DNA from: Meconema thalassinum
Taxonomy: Eukaryota; Arthropoda; Insecta; Orthoptera; Tettigoniidae
Length of the DNA stretch: 64,000 nucleotides
Direction of reading: 5' to 3'
Assembly: GCA_946902985.2 (NCBI GenBank)
Contig: CAMPQE020000053.1
Span: 1,736,001-1,800,000, forward strand
The notes beneath the pieces are model-generated. The model had not been told where the DNA came from. It searched no databases and worked only from the letters and a program-made list of their open reading frames with translations. The position numbers and the translations under genes are program-made. This document shows, one piece after another, positions 1-12,285 of this stretch (its first letter is position 1; each line of letters begins with the position of its first letter).

Positions 1-1931
1 CCCACCACTCATGTGTCATGTCAGTGGCTACACGTATTATAAGGATGTGTACAAGACCCTCCTCTCATGTGTCATGTCAGTGGCTACACGTATTATAATG
101 ATGTGTACAAGACCCTCTTCTCATGTGTCATGTCAGTGGCTACACGTATTATAAGGATGTGTACAAGAACCTCCTCTCATGTGTCATGCCAGTGGCTACA
201 CGTATTATAAGGATGTGTACAAGACCCTGCCCTCATGTGTCATGTCAGTGGCTACACGTAATATAAGGATGTGTACAAGACCCTCCTCTCATGTGTCATG
301 TCAGTGGCTACACGTATTATAATGATGTGTACAAGACCCTCTTCTCATGTGTCATGTCAGTGGCTACACGTATTATAAGGATGTGTACAAGAACCTCCTC
401 TGATGTGTCATGTCAGTGGCTACACGTATTATAAGGATGTGTACAAGACCCTCCTCTCATGTGTCATGTCAGCGGCTACACGTATTATAAGGATGTGTAC
501 AAGACCCTCCTCTCATGTGTCATATCAGTGGCTATACGTATTATAAGGATGTGTACAAGAACCTCCTCTCATGTGTCATGTCAGTGGCTACACGTATTAT
601 AAGGATGTGTACAGACCCACCACTAATGTGTCATGTCAGTGGCTACACGTATTATAAGGATGTGTACAAGACCCTCCTCTCATGTGTCATGTCAGTGGCT
701 ACACGTATTATAATGATGTGTACAAGACCCTCTTCTCATGTGTCATGTCAGTGGCTACACGTATTATAAGGATGTGTACAAGAACCTCTTCTCATGTGTC
801 ATGTCAGTGGCTACACGTATTATAAGGATGTGTACAAGACCCTCCTATCATGTGTCTTGTCAGTGGCTACACGTATTATAAGGATGTGTTCAAGAACCTC
901 CTCTCATGTGTCATGTCAGTGGCTACACATATTATAAGGATGTGTACAAGACCCTCCTCTCATGTCTCATGTCAGAGGCTACACGTATTATAAGGATGTG
1001 TTCAAGAACCTCCTCTCATGTGTCATGTCAGTGGCTACACGTATTATAAGGATGTGTTCAAGAACCTCCTCTCATGTGTCATGCCAGTGGCTACACGTAT
1101 TATAAGGATGTGTTCAAGAACCTCCTCTCATGTGTCATGTCAGTGGCTACACGTATTATAAGGATGTGTACAGACCCTCCTCTCATGTGTCATGTCAGTG
1201 GCTACTCGTATTATAAGGATGTGTACTAGACCCTCCTCTCATGTGTCATGTCAGTGGCCACACGTATTATAAGGATGTGTTCAAGAACCTCCTCTCATGT
1301 GTCATGTCAGTGGCTACACGTATTATAAGGATGTGTACAGACCCTCCTCTCATGTGTCATGTCAGTGGCTACACGTATTATAAGGATGTATACAAGACCC
1401 TGCCGTCATGTGTCATGTCAGTGGCTACACGTATTATAAGGATGTGTAAAAGACCCTCCTCTCATGTGTCATGACAGTGGCTACACGTATTATAAGTATG
1501 TGTACAAGACCCTCCTCTCATGTGTCATGACAGTGGCTACACGTATTATAAGGATGTGTACAAGACCCTCCTCTCATCTGTCATGTCAGTGGCTACAGGT
1601 ATTTTAAGGATGTGTACAAGACCCTCCTCTCATGTGGCATGTCAGAGGCTACACGTATTATAAGGATGTGTACAAGACCCTCCTCTCATGTGTCATGTCA
1701 GTGGCTACACGTATTATAAGGATGTGTACAAGACCCTCCTCTCAAGTGTCATGTCAGTGGCTACACGGATTTTAAGGATGTGTACAGACCCTCCTCTCAT
1801 GTGTCATGTCAGTGGCTACACGTATTATAAGGATGTGTACAAGACCCTCTTCTCATGTGCCATGTCAGAGGCTACACGTATTATAAGGATGTGTACAGAC
1901 CCTCCTCTCATGTGTCATGTCAGAGGCTACA
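1..1931 (+). repeat. 56-bp tandem satellite array
   Basis: About 34 head-to-tail copies of a 56-bp unit (a few are 55 bp, from loss of one A in the tail). The core reads CATGTCAGTGGCTACACG, then TATTATAAGGATGTG, then a variable tail ending CCCTCCTCT. The array starts outside the window and ends abruptly after a partial unit at about 1931. Copies differ at a few positions, such as TAATGATG instead of TAAGGATG, AAGAACC instead of AAGACCC and GCCCTC tails. Because 56 is not a multiple of 3, three units are read in all three frames, so short repetitive reading frames (for example 515-769, 1241-1474, 1688-1948) appear by chance. I see no sign that they are genes. Confidence 0.97.
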
Positions 1932-2404
1932 ACACTCCAAACAATTGAACTATTAATGAAAGCTTCCTAAATATTAAAGATAATCGCAACATTTTGTAGC
2001 AAATGCTGTTCCCAGTTTGAATTATTTTAATCTCCCCAAAAGTAGACCATATTGGTAGTTACCTCGAGACCTATGCGGTCCGTGAAAATGTTAACGAGCC
2101 AGAAAATAGCCCAAATATTTCCTGCCTGTTGTTAGAGTACAAGATTTCCCAACGAATATTGCCATTTTTTCTTAAGTTGACATTTTCTTTTTCAAAATCT
2201 TCTTTATTTTAGTCTATGAATAAATAAGCGTGTGGCTATTAGGTTTTTAAATACCCACGTTTTGAGACAACTGCTCGTCCTTTTATCAAGGGTTGTAATG
2301 GAAGAAGGAGTGAGTAAACAAGGGCATACAGCATCCATAGATACAATGTATAAGATAGGAAACCAGTTACTCCATGGCCTCCTGAGACTAAGAGGAAGTT
2401 GGTA

Positions 2405-2665
2405 ATGAAACTATAGAGGGCAGCCATCACCTCTATTAATGTTCTTTGGTTGTTTACAAATTACCATCGCCTCCCGAATGATACGAGTTGAGAAACTTTT
2501 CTCCATGCATATCACAGAAGTTTCATCAAAAAGTATTCCATGGTCATTCTGTATGGCATGTTCATCCACAGCAAACTTCTCTGGTTGGCAAAGACGTAAA
2601 TGACTACGACGTTCCTTGACCCTTGTTGTGATTCTCTACATGTCTGACGGTGTGTGAAAAGGATA
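2405..2665 (-). pseudogene. Penelope-like element, GIY-YIG C-terminal fragment
   Basis: The minus strand encodes the C-terminal end of a Penelope-like retroelement protein. Visible pieces are TRVKERRSHLRLCQPEK, then EHAIQNDHGILFDETSV, then RIIREAMVICKQPKNINR. The family normally shows an EH..., ...REA.EI.KHP.NFNRED pattern here, at the end of its GIY-YIG endonuclease. The frame carries a stop just before TRVKE and closes soon after NINRGDGCPL. No reverse transcriptase lies next to it, so this is a truncated dead copy. The minus-strand frame at 2239-2430 lies over and beyond its 3' end in another frame and is not a gene. Confidence 0.7.
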
Positions 2666-5453
2666 AGTTAGACGGTGAACTTGTGTTCCTGGCCGATACT
2701 TTCCACAAGAATGGCTACTCGATGAGACATATTAATGAAGTGCTACATCCTAAACCAAAAGGCAGATTAGCGCAGAGTCCACCTCCTGCAAAGTTGGCCA
2801 ACCTGCCTACGATATAACAGTAACGTAACACTATGAATAAATGTTTCATATTCATGTCACATGTCTCTGTTACCAACTTTGCATTCCATGTGATGTTCTG
2901 TGTGCAAGAACACAGTTTTAGTGAAACATTAAACAATAGGAAGAGTAATTCAGTACCAATTCGATATTATATAACATTTAATTCCATATAAATTTGCTTG
3001 AGTTCATACTATGGATACCAAATAATTACTGAGGAATTCGATTTTATGGCGAAGTAGACTTAGGGTTGAGGACACTGTTACTATGAAATAGAATTCAACA
3101 TGGTTTTTGGAGTAAATTAGACAACGTGTTCAAATTGCAACTGTGAAGCTTGAATAGCCAATAAAATACTTAAAAGGTAATAAAAGTAAAAGAGACTTTA
3201 GGTTGAGGTGAAAACAAGTAGAATATATGGTTATTTGAATTTAATGTTCATGGTGTGTCACGTCTCCAGAGAGAAGAGCGTTCTTATGTCGGAATATTCA
3301 GAATTTGTTCTGTGTGGAAGTCAGTTGGTTTTTATTATACGTTTTTTGGTTAGGAAGGAAATTCTTCCCCTGACTAAATTGACATGCGCAGTAAATAGCG
3401 AAGAAGATTTCGTTAAAGTCAGTGATAGTAATGTTCGTAGGTCGATATAGGACTTATACTTCTATATAAAACGATGTAGAAGAGCTTCCGCTTATCTTGG
3501 TGTTTGTGCTGTCAGTATATCACCGTTACCTTCTGAGTCTCAAGGCTACGTGCCGTAACCCTACAAAGATCTCTCAGCTACTTCTCTACTCTCGATTTTA
3601 CCCTAGATATGATGAACGATGGCTGAAAAACAGCTGATTGATGGGTTTGAAGAACACACGTAATTTCACCTTTTTATTTATCGTTTATGTCATACGTCGC
3701 CTAACAGAAATCATGTTATTATTTACAAAAGAAGACCAGTTTATTGCTCTGCTAAGAAAAATCCTGTTTTATAACCTCTGTGCCTCAGGATTCGAGAATA
3801 ATGCAATTATTACATCCAACAAATCCCTCCTTCCTTAAACTCTCTAGTCATAACCTTATTAAAATACATAAAATCATATCTCTAAATGCAGGTACTTAAT
3901 GGCACCTGCCTCCTGTTATACTCGAGTAAAGCCTTCACAATTACACATGTTATCAGACAAGTCACAACCACACACGAGCTATCATATAGTTAATATTGGA
4001 GTCCATGTTAAGTTGAATTGTCTATAATCCCTAAAACTCCACTGATTCAGCAAGAGAGTAGTAGCCTCGAAGCCTGTATTTTAGATGCAGCTGTCCCAAT
4101 CAACATTACAAGTGCAGAGCAGGGACAAAACCAGGAAAAGAAAAACCAGATCTTGCTTTCAGTTACCAAAACATATGAGAATGTAACAAGGCCTATGCTT
4201 CTTCCTCGCTTTACTACGTCCGTTTCTAAGCGATAGGGAAACAAATTAGATCATCCTTCAACTCACCATGAGAGGGAAGGCTCGATCGAAGGTTCATTTA
4301 AAGCCTCGTAGGAAGCAAGAGGTTAATTTATGCCGAGCAAGGCGATAAAAAAGGACATAAGTATCGTAGACACGGACGGCATTGTAGTGCCCAGTATTAT
4401 TAAAACACTTGCCTAGGACATGACGTGTTAAAATTCAAAATTGTGCCAACGAATACCGCATGTCTGAGCACTCAGGTTTTATTTTCTGGAGTTATATGGG
4501 GTTTATATCTCTCGAATACAATGGCCTTCCTCCTACGTGTGTTGTTAGCTGCTAATCTCTGCCAAGGCGTGATTTTTATCGGCAGAATAGCTGTCACAAG
4601 CCACCATTACAAGCGCCTACAGGCTACTGAAAACGCAATTTGAAAAGTCATTCGCAATTCCTAAGTAGACAGGGATTTACGAGAACGTCAAAGAAAGATC
4701 GATAAATAATGAGGTGGGCATAAAGTTTAATCCAAGCCCCCAAGTATAGATAGGAATGGACACTCTAATGCTTCACTGCTCTTAGAACGAGGGTCGGTTG
4801 CACTGACCGAACGGCGGGTTTCATAATATATTCTGATATCTCTCCCTTTAGGGGCAGATGACCTAGCTGTTCTGCACCCTTAATGCTAAAATAATTGCTA
4901 TTCTCTCGGCGGAAATATCCTCGTAACCTTTTTATGAAAGCCCCTTCAGGGCCCTCAGGTCATCAGCCCAGTGCACTCGATTAATGATCAAGCCGACGGT
5001 TGACCTCCGGAGTATTATCTTGTCGGAAGGCCCTTTCTAATGCTTCTCTCTCCTCTCCCCCTCCTTTCCCCTCTGTGTAGGAGGTTGTTTGTGTGAGTGA
5101 TGATAACCTGCTTTATTGCGGTGTCTGTGTATATATAAGTCAGGTAAGGATTGGGAAGGAGGCGGCACATGTGTTCGCATACGACCGAGTGTGTCCCGTA
5201 TTTTATTGCATTCAAAGTTCATTGTTTCGTGTATCCAATCTTCTTCCACTCTGTCCGATGCAATTTGCTTGACAGCCTGTATCTTGGAACGTAATGGAAT
5301 ATACCCCTGATTTTGAAGACGGGTCTTGTTTATTTAAATTACTATCATGCAGATGCTTTCCGGTTGTTTTAATCGTTGTAAATGCTATTTTTAGCCTATT
5401 TTCGATTTTGCAAAAAATGAAAGTAGACAGGAGATCTACACAGGGCCAAAAAC
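2666..5453. other. No gene recognised
   Basis: AT-rich sequence with only short open frames in both orientations. None has a recognisable domain, splice pattern or repeat partner in the window. The piece near 4850-4985, containing CCCTCAGGTCATCAGCC, looks like the edge of an interspersed repeat, but I cannot delimit it. Confidence 0.5.
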
Positions 5454-5526
5454 TGTGTGTCTCTGTGTGTGTGTGTGTGTGTGTGTGTATGGGTGTGTGT
5501 GAGTCTGTGTGTGTGTGAGTCTGTGT
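5454..5526 (+). repeat. (TG)n microsatellite
   Basis: A GT dinucleotide run of about 70 bp, interrupted by CTCT, ATGGG and AGTCT. It creates the Cys/Val-rich and Thr/His-rich frames on the two strands here, which are artefacts. A run of nine C follows at about 5541-5549 and abuts the next repeat. Confidence 0.9.
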
Positions 5527-5539
5527 ACTCTGAATGTCT

Positions 5540-5850
5540 GCCCCCCCCCTATCAATTCAAACACGGTGAAACCGAATTGAACGAAATTTGGTACAGATGT
5601 AGAACTAGCAAAGGGCACCTCAGTGTCATGTTTTACATCGCCGCCATCTTTACCAAAACTGAATGGCGGCCACTCAAACGTTCAAAACTTAAAATCAAAT
5701 AACGACTAACCAAATCATTCGATCTCTACCGAATTTGGTAACAACATACCTTCATATAGGACGCGTCTTGTGACCTAACTACAAGGTCATCCACCGGACC
5801 ATTGCAGGATGGCGGCCGTGCGAATTATGCAAACTTTATAATCCATATCA
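5540..5850 (-). repeat. Copy of the 293-bp repeat family
   Basis: This is the reverse complement of the tandem units at 63200-64000. Shared segments include ACCAAATTTCGTTCAATTCG, TTGATAGGGG, GGCGGCGATGTAAAACATGA and TGCCCTTTGCTAG. There is one unit here in inverted orientation, so the family is interspersed as well as tandem. The frame 5457-5702 across it has no support as a gene. Confidence 0.75.
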
Positions 5851-6203
5851 TGGGACCCACCAGGTTCGATTATAGAGCCGATAATCGTTTTAACTGTTCT
5901 AAAGGAAGAGGCACGTTCGAAATTAAAAGTTTATTTTGTAATACTACAGTGCAGAAGTGATTTTAAAAAGATGAGCCTTCTCAGTTAGAAGGCAAGATGG
6001 CAGCGGATATCTTGTTCCTGACTTATATTTCACCTATTTAAATATTGCATGCAATATAGCGTACTGATATAAAATAAATAAACTTTGTATGAAGTGCTTT
6101 ATATATAAATAATATACTCCACTGATGAAATCGTTTATTCTAAATCATTATTTGCTACTACGTTCCATGTAACTCATTTGATATCGGACGATTTTCGTTG
6201 GCA

Positions 6204-6276
6204 CGTTTGGCTCCGTGGTAAAGCGTTAGCCTATCAATCTTATGGCAATGGTTCAAACCCCATTAGAGTTAGGTTT
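6204..6276 (+). repeat. tRNA-like sequence with A and B boxes
   Basis: An A-box-like TGGCTCCGTGGTA is followed by a B-box-like GGTTCAAACCCC. The T-arm can form a five-pair stem (AATGG with CCATT), and a T7 run lies just downstream. The acceptor and anticodon arms do not pair convincingly, so this is a tRNA-derived SINE head or tRNA pseudogene, not a functional tRNA. Confidence 0.5.
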
Positions 6277-6671
6277 TTTTGCTTGAAATTTGTTATATTT
6301 ATTGTTTTGTAATGACTCAGAGGTTTTAATATTAAGCGTTATATTGCGCATATTACGATGGAAAATATATATTTAATTAAAACAAAATTCGCCAGCAGAT
6401 TTGCACGAGACATCTAGCGGCAAAAAAAGTGAAATATCATGTCCAACTGGCGGCGAAATGTACGCCGGCCTACAGATTAACTTACAGATTTTATTGAAAA
6501 GTTTATTTTTATGGCCGCTAGAATGTACTCGCCCTGTTAGGATTATCTTGTTCGATACTTCTCCGCTAGATGTCACGACTGGTCTACGTGGGACTCCATT
6601 GATTAGTATACCATTGGCATTCTATGCGCAACGAATTTTAAGAATGACAAGATGATACTCTGATACATTTT

Positions 6672-6683
6672 TACTTTTTATTT
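6672..6683 (+). repeat. Target-site duplication, left copy
   Basis: TACTTTTTATTT, repeated exactly at 7060-7071 on the other side of the SINE. It fixes both SINE boundaries. Confidence 0.85.
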
Positions 6684-7059
6684 GCCTGCCACGTTGGGTG
6701 AGTGGTCAACGTGTCGGTCTACTAACCCCAAACTTGCAGGTTCGCCCCTGGCCGTGGTAAGTGATTATTGAAAGGCGGCAAAAATTGCGACACCATGTCA
6801 TGCGATGTTGGCATGTCAAAGAACCCATTTGAATACAGTAGGCTGGGTTCATAATGGCAAAATTAATCTCTGGATTTACCGCCAACACAAAGTTCCTCAT
6901 TTCTCTACTAGAAAGCGCTATAGCGCTTAGATATCTAACCTCCTTGACTTTCATAGTGCTTCAAGGAGCAACGAAATTCGATATGCAAGCTACCCTTTGG
7001 GTGTCAGATAACAAAGCTTGCACCCGGCACCCGAGGGCCATACGATATTATTATTATTA
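6684..7059 (+). mobile_element. tRNA-derived SINE (family 1, copy 1)
   Basis: The head has GCCACGTTGGGTGAGTGG (A-box-like) and GGTTCGCCCCTGG (B-box-like). The body contains GTTGGCATGTCAAAGAACCC and GCAAAATTAATCTC, and the tail is CATACGATATTATTATTATT. A 12-bp target-site duplication flanks it. The same element occurs at 37362-37752 (+) and 21572-21952 (-), each with its own duplication, which defines a roughly 375-390-bp retrotransposed family. The reading frames inside it (6706-6954 and 6854-7120) recur only because the SINE recurs. Confidence 0.93.
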
Positions 7060-7367
7060 TACTTTTTATTTTAAAGGGTTTGTAACAGCCTATTGTGCGT
7101 TATCTGAAAATGTTATTTGAAGTAAATAACAAAACGATTTCACATAGTACCTGACCTCTAGCCGTCGGTGCTAGTTCAGGATATTAATTAATACATTTAT
7201 TGCAGCCAAATAGCAATCGAAAACAACCACATAGTTGGTATACACACGTCTCTGTAGGGTCATGGAAAGATTTGTTAATACAATTAGGGTTGTGAAAACC
7301 ATGCACAGCCAGACGTGTAAAGACATGCCTCAACTCAAAGTTGGATGTTGCCCACGTCAGGTCAATT

Positions 7368-7612
7368 ATCTAATAATAATAATAATAATAATAATGTTAT
7401 TGGTTTTACGTCCCTTTTAACTACTGTTGCTTTTAAAGACGCCGGGGTGCCAGAATTTTGCCCCGAAGGGGATCTTTAACGTGCCAGTAAATCTACTGAC
7501 ACGGCTCCCTCACATTGGTGCACCCTCAAATGCCAGCTGACTGCGCCAGGATACGAACCTGCAACCTAGGGCCCAGCAAGCGAGAACGTTACTGTTGAGC
7601 CACGCAGCCTGT
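7368..7612 (-). mobile_element. tRNA-derived SINE (family 2)
   Basis: Read on the minus strand, the head is GGCTGCGTGGCTCAACAG (A-box-like) with GGTTCGTATCCTGG (B-box-like). The body contains TTTACTGGCACGTTAAAGAT, and the tail is a run of ATT triplets at 7373-7394. It differs from family 1. A degenerate duplication (TCAATTAT on the left, TCGATTAT on the right) may mark its target site. Confidence 0.8.
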
Positions 7613-7784
7613 CCGATCGATTATGTCTCCAGATCCATAACATTCTTGAGAAATTTCTTATCTTCCTTTCTTCAATGATGGTAGCAGTCTTTTTTCGAGG
7701 TTGTGGTGTTTGGTAGAGGTAAATAGTTTCTAAGGTCTTCAACCTAGAAATGATTCTAGTATACTCTTTGTTAAAAACAACGAG

Positions 7785-7862
7785 TTATAACTGTACTCAT
7801 ACATTTAGGAGCAAGTAGGCTATATGTTCTTTACTGAACATCTTGTTATGTCTTGTGTTTAG
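7785..7862 (-). repeat. Segment shared with the 3' end of the zinc-finger exon
   Basis: Its reverse complement, containing TTCAGTAAAGAACATATAGC, closely matches 63050-63120, which holds the last codons of the zinc-finger exon and its 3' flank. The similarity runs about 70-80 bp with small differences. I cannot tell whether it is a SINE fragment, part of the PLE 3' region or a stray copy of the host gene. Confidence 0.7.
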
Positions 7863-7869
7863 AACAGAT

Positions 7870-8842
7870 TAGAGATTTTATATGTATGCGCGTTCACATA
7901 ATTGAAACGCGCGAATTTGTTCTCATTATTGTCCGTCTTTTGAGTCGTTTAATTTTTATTTTTATGTCTGCTACAATTTGATCAATTTTGCTGGGCGGAA
8001 AATTGTTTCCCTTTGCTATTTGCTTGATTATTCTGATTTCCTAATTGTATTTGTCTTTTGACATGGGTATGTTTAAAGCCCCATGCACCATTGAATTGAA
8101 CCCCGCTAATTTATGCGTACTGGGCTGATTGGACTGATTGTCAATGCATGCGAAGTTTGTGTAGGATTTCGGAATATGGAATATGAAAGATTCCTTAGTG
8201 AATTTGATTGAGTTATGTAGGCATTTTTTGATTTGGAGAATTGTTCCTTTGCTTGTTAATTCTGTGTCATAGATGCAAATTACATCATCCCCGTAACTTT
8301 TCCACGCTACTATTCCCTTTGTTGAGGTATTTTCTAGGAATGCATTCTCCAGTGCGTTAATGAAGATGTCGGCGATTAGCCTGCATAGTGGTGTTCCCAT
8401 GGCTAGGCCCTCTGTTTGTGTGTATATTTTATTATCGAATTGAAACACGTTTTGGCAGAGTACGACCCTCAGTGATCTCATGACCTCTTCAGTTTCTTTT
8501 GGTTAGTTGTCGGACATTAAGTTGTTTTCGATTGCTTCTTTACTTGGGTTGTTGGTGTACATGTTAGTTATATCGAAAGATACTAGCACACGCTAGGTTT
8601 CATTTGTAACATGTTTAATTCAGTTATTAGTTCCGTTGTGTTCTTTACAGATTTGCATTTTTCATTGGAAAGGCGGTGCTTTAAGTTTCATAGTAATTCT
8701 TTTCTGATTTTGTAATTTGCACTTTTCTGCAGTTGACTAGAGATATTGGTCTCATTGGGCACTCATCTTTGTGTATTTTTGGTAGTCCCATCAATGATGG
8801 AAGTTTCGGGATCATGTTTAGTCATTTTGATTTTTCGGTTTT
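7870..8842 (-). pseudogene. Penelope-like element reverse transcriptase, C-terminal part
   Basis: Read 3' to 5', the frame holds the PLE reverse-transcriptase blocks in order: LPSLMGLPKIHK (about 8785-8820), VSFDITNMYTNNPSKEAIEN (about 8530-8595), GLAMGTPLCRLIADIFINAL (about 8350-8410), then YGDD at 8284-8295 as the catalytic box. The linker EIRIIKQIAKGN follows. The uninterrupted part is 8041-8481; stops lie on both sides. PLEs copy RNA into DNA and normally add a GIY-YIG endonuclease, which is not recognisable here. The N-terminal piece of the same gene lies at 14728-14880, on the far side of an inserted LINE. A dead copy. Confidence 0.85.
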
Positions 8843-8937
8843 GGTCAATATGTATTGTAGTTATATAGTGTTGTGAAAAATTGTATAGTGGATTATTTAT
8901 GCAAAACACCGTCTCAGGAAAATAGGCTTTGAAATAA

Positions 8938-9774
8938 TTTGTGTCGCTACAGCGAAACGTGAGTTAGGTATTAGCAAAGGTGCCCTACATAATGCAAAGG
9001 ATTCCATATGGTGGGACAACCACGCCAAGAACAGCGTAGCTGAAAAGAAACGCTTGTTTAGAATTTAGCAGAATACTGGTGCTGTGGAAGATAAAGAGAA
9101 TTACAAACAGAAAAAGAAAGATGCAATGAAAATCGTTGCAATTGAAAGAGAAAAAGCTGATTTTGATTTCTACCAGCGTTTAGAATTAGCCAATAAAAAC
9201 GATTTACATAAGGTAGCTAAGCGCAAACATCAAAGACTTTAAAGCCCCAAAATACAGTAAAAATAAAGAAGGCAATTTATTAACAAACGACAAGTACATT
9301 TGTGAAAGATTGCATGAGTATTAATACGATTTATTGAATGAAGAATTTCCCAGGCGACAAGAAGTGGAACTACCTATGACACAAGGACCTATTAAAGAAA
9401 TCACAGAAGTGGAAGTTAGGAAAGCCATCTCTAAAATGAAGAATCATAAAGCAACGGCCCCAATTGAGATACCTGCTGAACTCTGGAAATGTCTTGAAGC
9501 GGATGGAGCTGAATGGTTTCAAGGTTATTCAATGACATCTTAGTTCACGAACAGATGCCAGATGCCTGAAGAAATAATACGTGGGTCCCGTTCTACAAAA
9601 ACAAAGGAGATGTTCGATCTTGTGGAAACTTCGTTGGTATAAAACTTACATCGCACACACTCAAGGTCTGGGAACGATTCCTTTGTGAGCGCCTTCAAAA
9701 TTTGATGAAGTTAACAGATAATCAGTTTGGCTTCACTGCTGGGAAAGGAACCATTGACGCAATCCATGCAATAC
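8938..9774 (+). pseudogene. RTE-like LINE coding fragment A (linker and reverse-transcriptase start)
   Basis: Recognisable segments, spread over frames with several stops, are ISKGALHNAKDSIWWDNHAK, then KKKDAMKIVAIEREKADFDF, then EEVRKAISKMKNHKAT-like residues around 9400-9450, then CGNFVGIKLTSHTLKVWERF and LTDNQFGFTAGKGTIDAIHA at about 9625-9770. These are the thumb-side linker and reverse-transcriptase blocks 1-2. The frame ends where the inner LINE begins. The open frame 9334-9543 is one piece of it. Confidence 0.75.
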
Positions 9775-12285
9775 TGAGTTTTAAGTACCCGAAACAATCA
9801 CTAATAATGATAATGGAGTAAAATCAAAATGCAGGTCATTCACTGAATCAAATGTTACATATTTCAATGACTTATTAAATAAGAAAACATGGTCAGAAAT
9901 TTATAAACTAGAAAATGTAAATGATAAATCTAATGCATTTAACAGTACCCCAAAACACTATTTTAAAATAGTATTCCCTTTAAACGAAGAACTGTTCAAA
10001 ATAACAAAACTAGCAATTGGATAACAACAGGGATTATAAATTCATGTCTAAGAAAGAAATTTCTACACAAATTATATAAACAATACCACACAACACTTGC
10101 ATTCAATTTATACTACAAAAATACACTAGTATATTAAATAAGGTAATAAGACTAGCAAAGAAAATGCATGATGATAATTTTATTTCCCAATTATCTAATA
10201 AAAACAGAGCTATTTGGTCCGTAATAAAGAAAGAAACTGGAAAATCTGCTAAAATACAAAGGAACATTACACTGACCAGAAATAATAAAGTGATTAATAA
10301 TCCAGAGGATATAGCAAACACTTTTAATGACTATTTTCTGGAAATTCCACAACAAATATTAAATAAATCATAGGTAAATACACTAATTTCTAATAATAGA
10401 ATAAATATATGCAGTGATTCTTTATTTATAAATCATGTCACAAGTGAAGAGTTAAGAATAATTATAAAAGAGCTAAAAAATAAATTCTGTGCTGGCATTG
10501 ATGGCATCCCTGATGCAATTTTAAAGAAATGTGCAGAAAATATAATAAATCCACTTACGCACTTAATAAACAGTTCACTTCTCTCAGAAACTTACCCGGA
10601 TATTTTGAAGTTATCAAAAGTAATTCCAGTGCACAAAAACGGTTCTAAAGATGAATTAGATAACTATATTCCTATTACCTTACCAACTGGTATTGCAAAA
10701 ATTGTGGAAAAAATTATGTATAGGTGACTGATAAGTTTTGTAGAAAAAAATAAAATATTATCAAACTCACAACATGGATTCAGAACGGGACAATCTACAC
10801 AGACAGCAATTTACGAATGTAGTAATAGTATACTGAATGTAATTGACAATAAGGAACATGTAACTGGCCTATTCTTGGATTTATCGAAAGAATTTGATGT
10901 TGTTGACCATAAAATCCTCCTTACAAAACTAAATCAATATGGTATTAGAGGTCTTGCTAATAAATGGATAGAGTCTTACTTAACAAGGCGTAAACAAATA
11001 GTAAGCTTGAGACACAAGGATGATGGAACCAAAGTACTTAATGAAACATTGTCCAATGAGGGAATTATTAAATTAGGAGTACCCCAGGGATCGGTTTTGG
11101 GCCCACTACTCTTTCTTCTATGTATCAATGATATAACACAGAACGTTTATTCACATAAGGAAATTTTGTTTGCGGACGATACAACACTCGTAATAAAAGG
11201 TGAAACTAAACAGGCCATACAGCAGTCTGCTGACTCTGTTACAGGAGAGTTAACCAAATGGTCACAAGATAATCGCCTCATAATAAACTATCAAAAATAG
11301 TATGCCTAAATTTCCACACTACACAGTATAGGAATCCTGCGAAGCCCAATATAACATTAAATGGTCATCAAATAGAAAATAAATCAGAAACAAAGTTTTT
11401 TGGACTATGGATACAACAAGACTTGAAATTGAATAAACATATACAATACCTGAAAACTAAACTGAACTCGATGTGCTTTGCGTAACGTATTTTGAATACC
11501 TTCACTAGCATGCACACATTAAGAAATACTTATTTTGCTTCTTTCCATGCATACTTAAGATACGGGGTCATATTTTGGGGTATGCCGCCAGATGTACGAA
11601 GCACGTTTAGGATACAAAAGAGGGCGATTTGAATTATGGCAAATGTGAACTACAGAGAATCATGTAGACCTCTGTTTAAAGATTTAAACATTCTCCCTCT
11701 GCCCTGTATATATATCTTTGAAAATATTATGTTTTTTTTAAGAATTTAATGAATAAAGATGTTTTTCTTAAAACAAACAATGATGTTCATAGGCATAACA
11801 CAAGACAAAATCAAAACATTCATATTTCACACACACACACAAGCATATATCTAAACGGAACTTTTCACACTGGAGTTAAATTATACAATAAACTACCCCA
11901 GTATATAAAACTGGCCCCAAAAATAAAAACCTTTGATAGAATGTTGAAAGCTTATCTGCAGTGCCATTGTTTTTTCTCTGTAGTTGAATATCTTAGCGTA
12001 TAGGAGCGATGAAATCTATAATTATATTTTACTTTTCTATTTTCATTGTAATACCTAGCTGTATGTTGTTGTATTTATAGAATTAAGTTTTCATATTATG
12101 ATAATAGAGTGAGGTATAAATAGTTGTGCAATACGATTGTATCTATTATGATCTGTTATTATAATAAGTTATAAATAGTTATAATATTAGTAATATATAC
12201 CTGTTAGTTCTTTTATTTTATAGATGTAAATTCTGACGTGACCTATATCAAAAATGTATTGAATACATATATTTGATCAAATGGA
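9775..12285 (+). mobile_element. CR1/Jockey-like LINE nested in the RTE-like LINE
   Basis: A second, unrelated LINE inserted between codons of the outer LINE's reverse transcriptase: the outer protein stops after DAIHA and resumes with LRLVIEKARE near 12302. The inner element is AT-rich, lacks an endonuclease (so is 5' truncated) and has an AT-rich 3' untranslated part at 12004-12285. I could not define a clean target-site duplication, so both ends are uncertain by about 20 bp. Confidence 0.75.
10140..12003 (+). pseudogene. Reverse transcriptase of the CR1/Jockey-like LINE
   Basis: In one frame from 10140 to 11300, with stops at 10371 and 10725, the order is KNRAIWSVIKKETGK (linker), FCAGIDGIPDAILKK, SNSQHGFRTGQSTQTAIYE, GLFLDLSKEFDVVDHKILL (first catalytic Asp), GVPQGSVLGPLLFLLCINDI and ILFADDTTLVI (catalytic FADD). 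The usual DLSKAFD is DLSKEFD here. After 11300 the frame is lost, and a C-terminal block resumes at 11749-12003 with GVKLYNKLPQYIK, typical of this clade's tail. The FADD box is intact, but the copy is dead because of stops and frameshifts. Confidence 0.85.

Noticed and set aside
515..1948. Repetitive proteins (MCHVSGYTYYKDVYK-type) in the first 2 kb
   Set aside because: They are frames through a 56-bp satellite; since 56 is not a multiple of 3 the same peptide parts reappear in shifted order, and no start, splice or codon pattern supports translation.
6204..6276. A functional tRNA gene
   Set aside because: A and B boxes are present, but the acceptor and anticodon stems do not pair.
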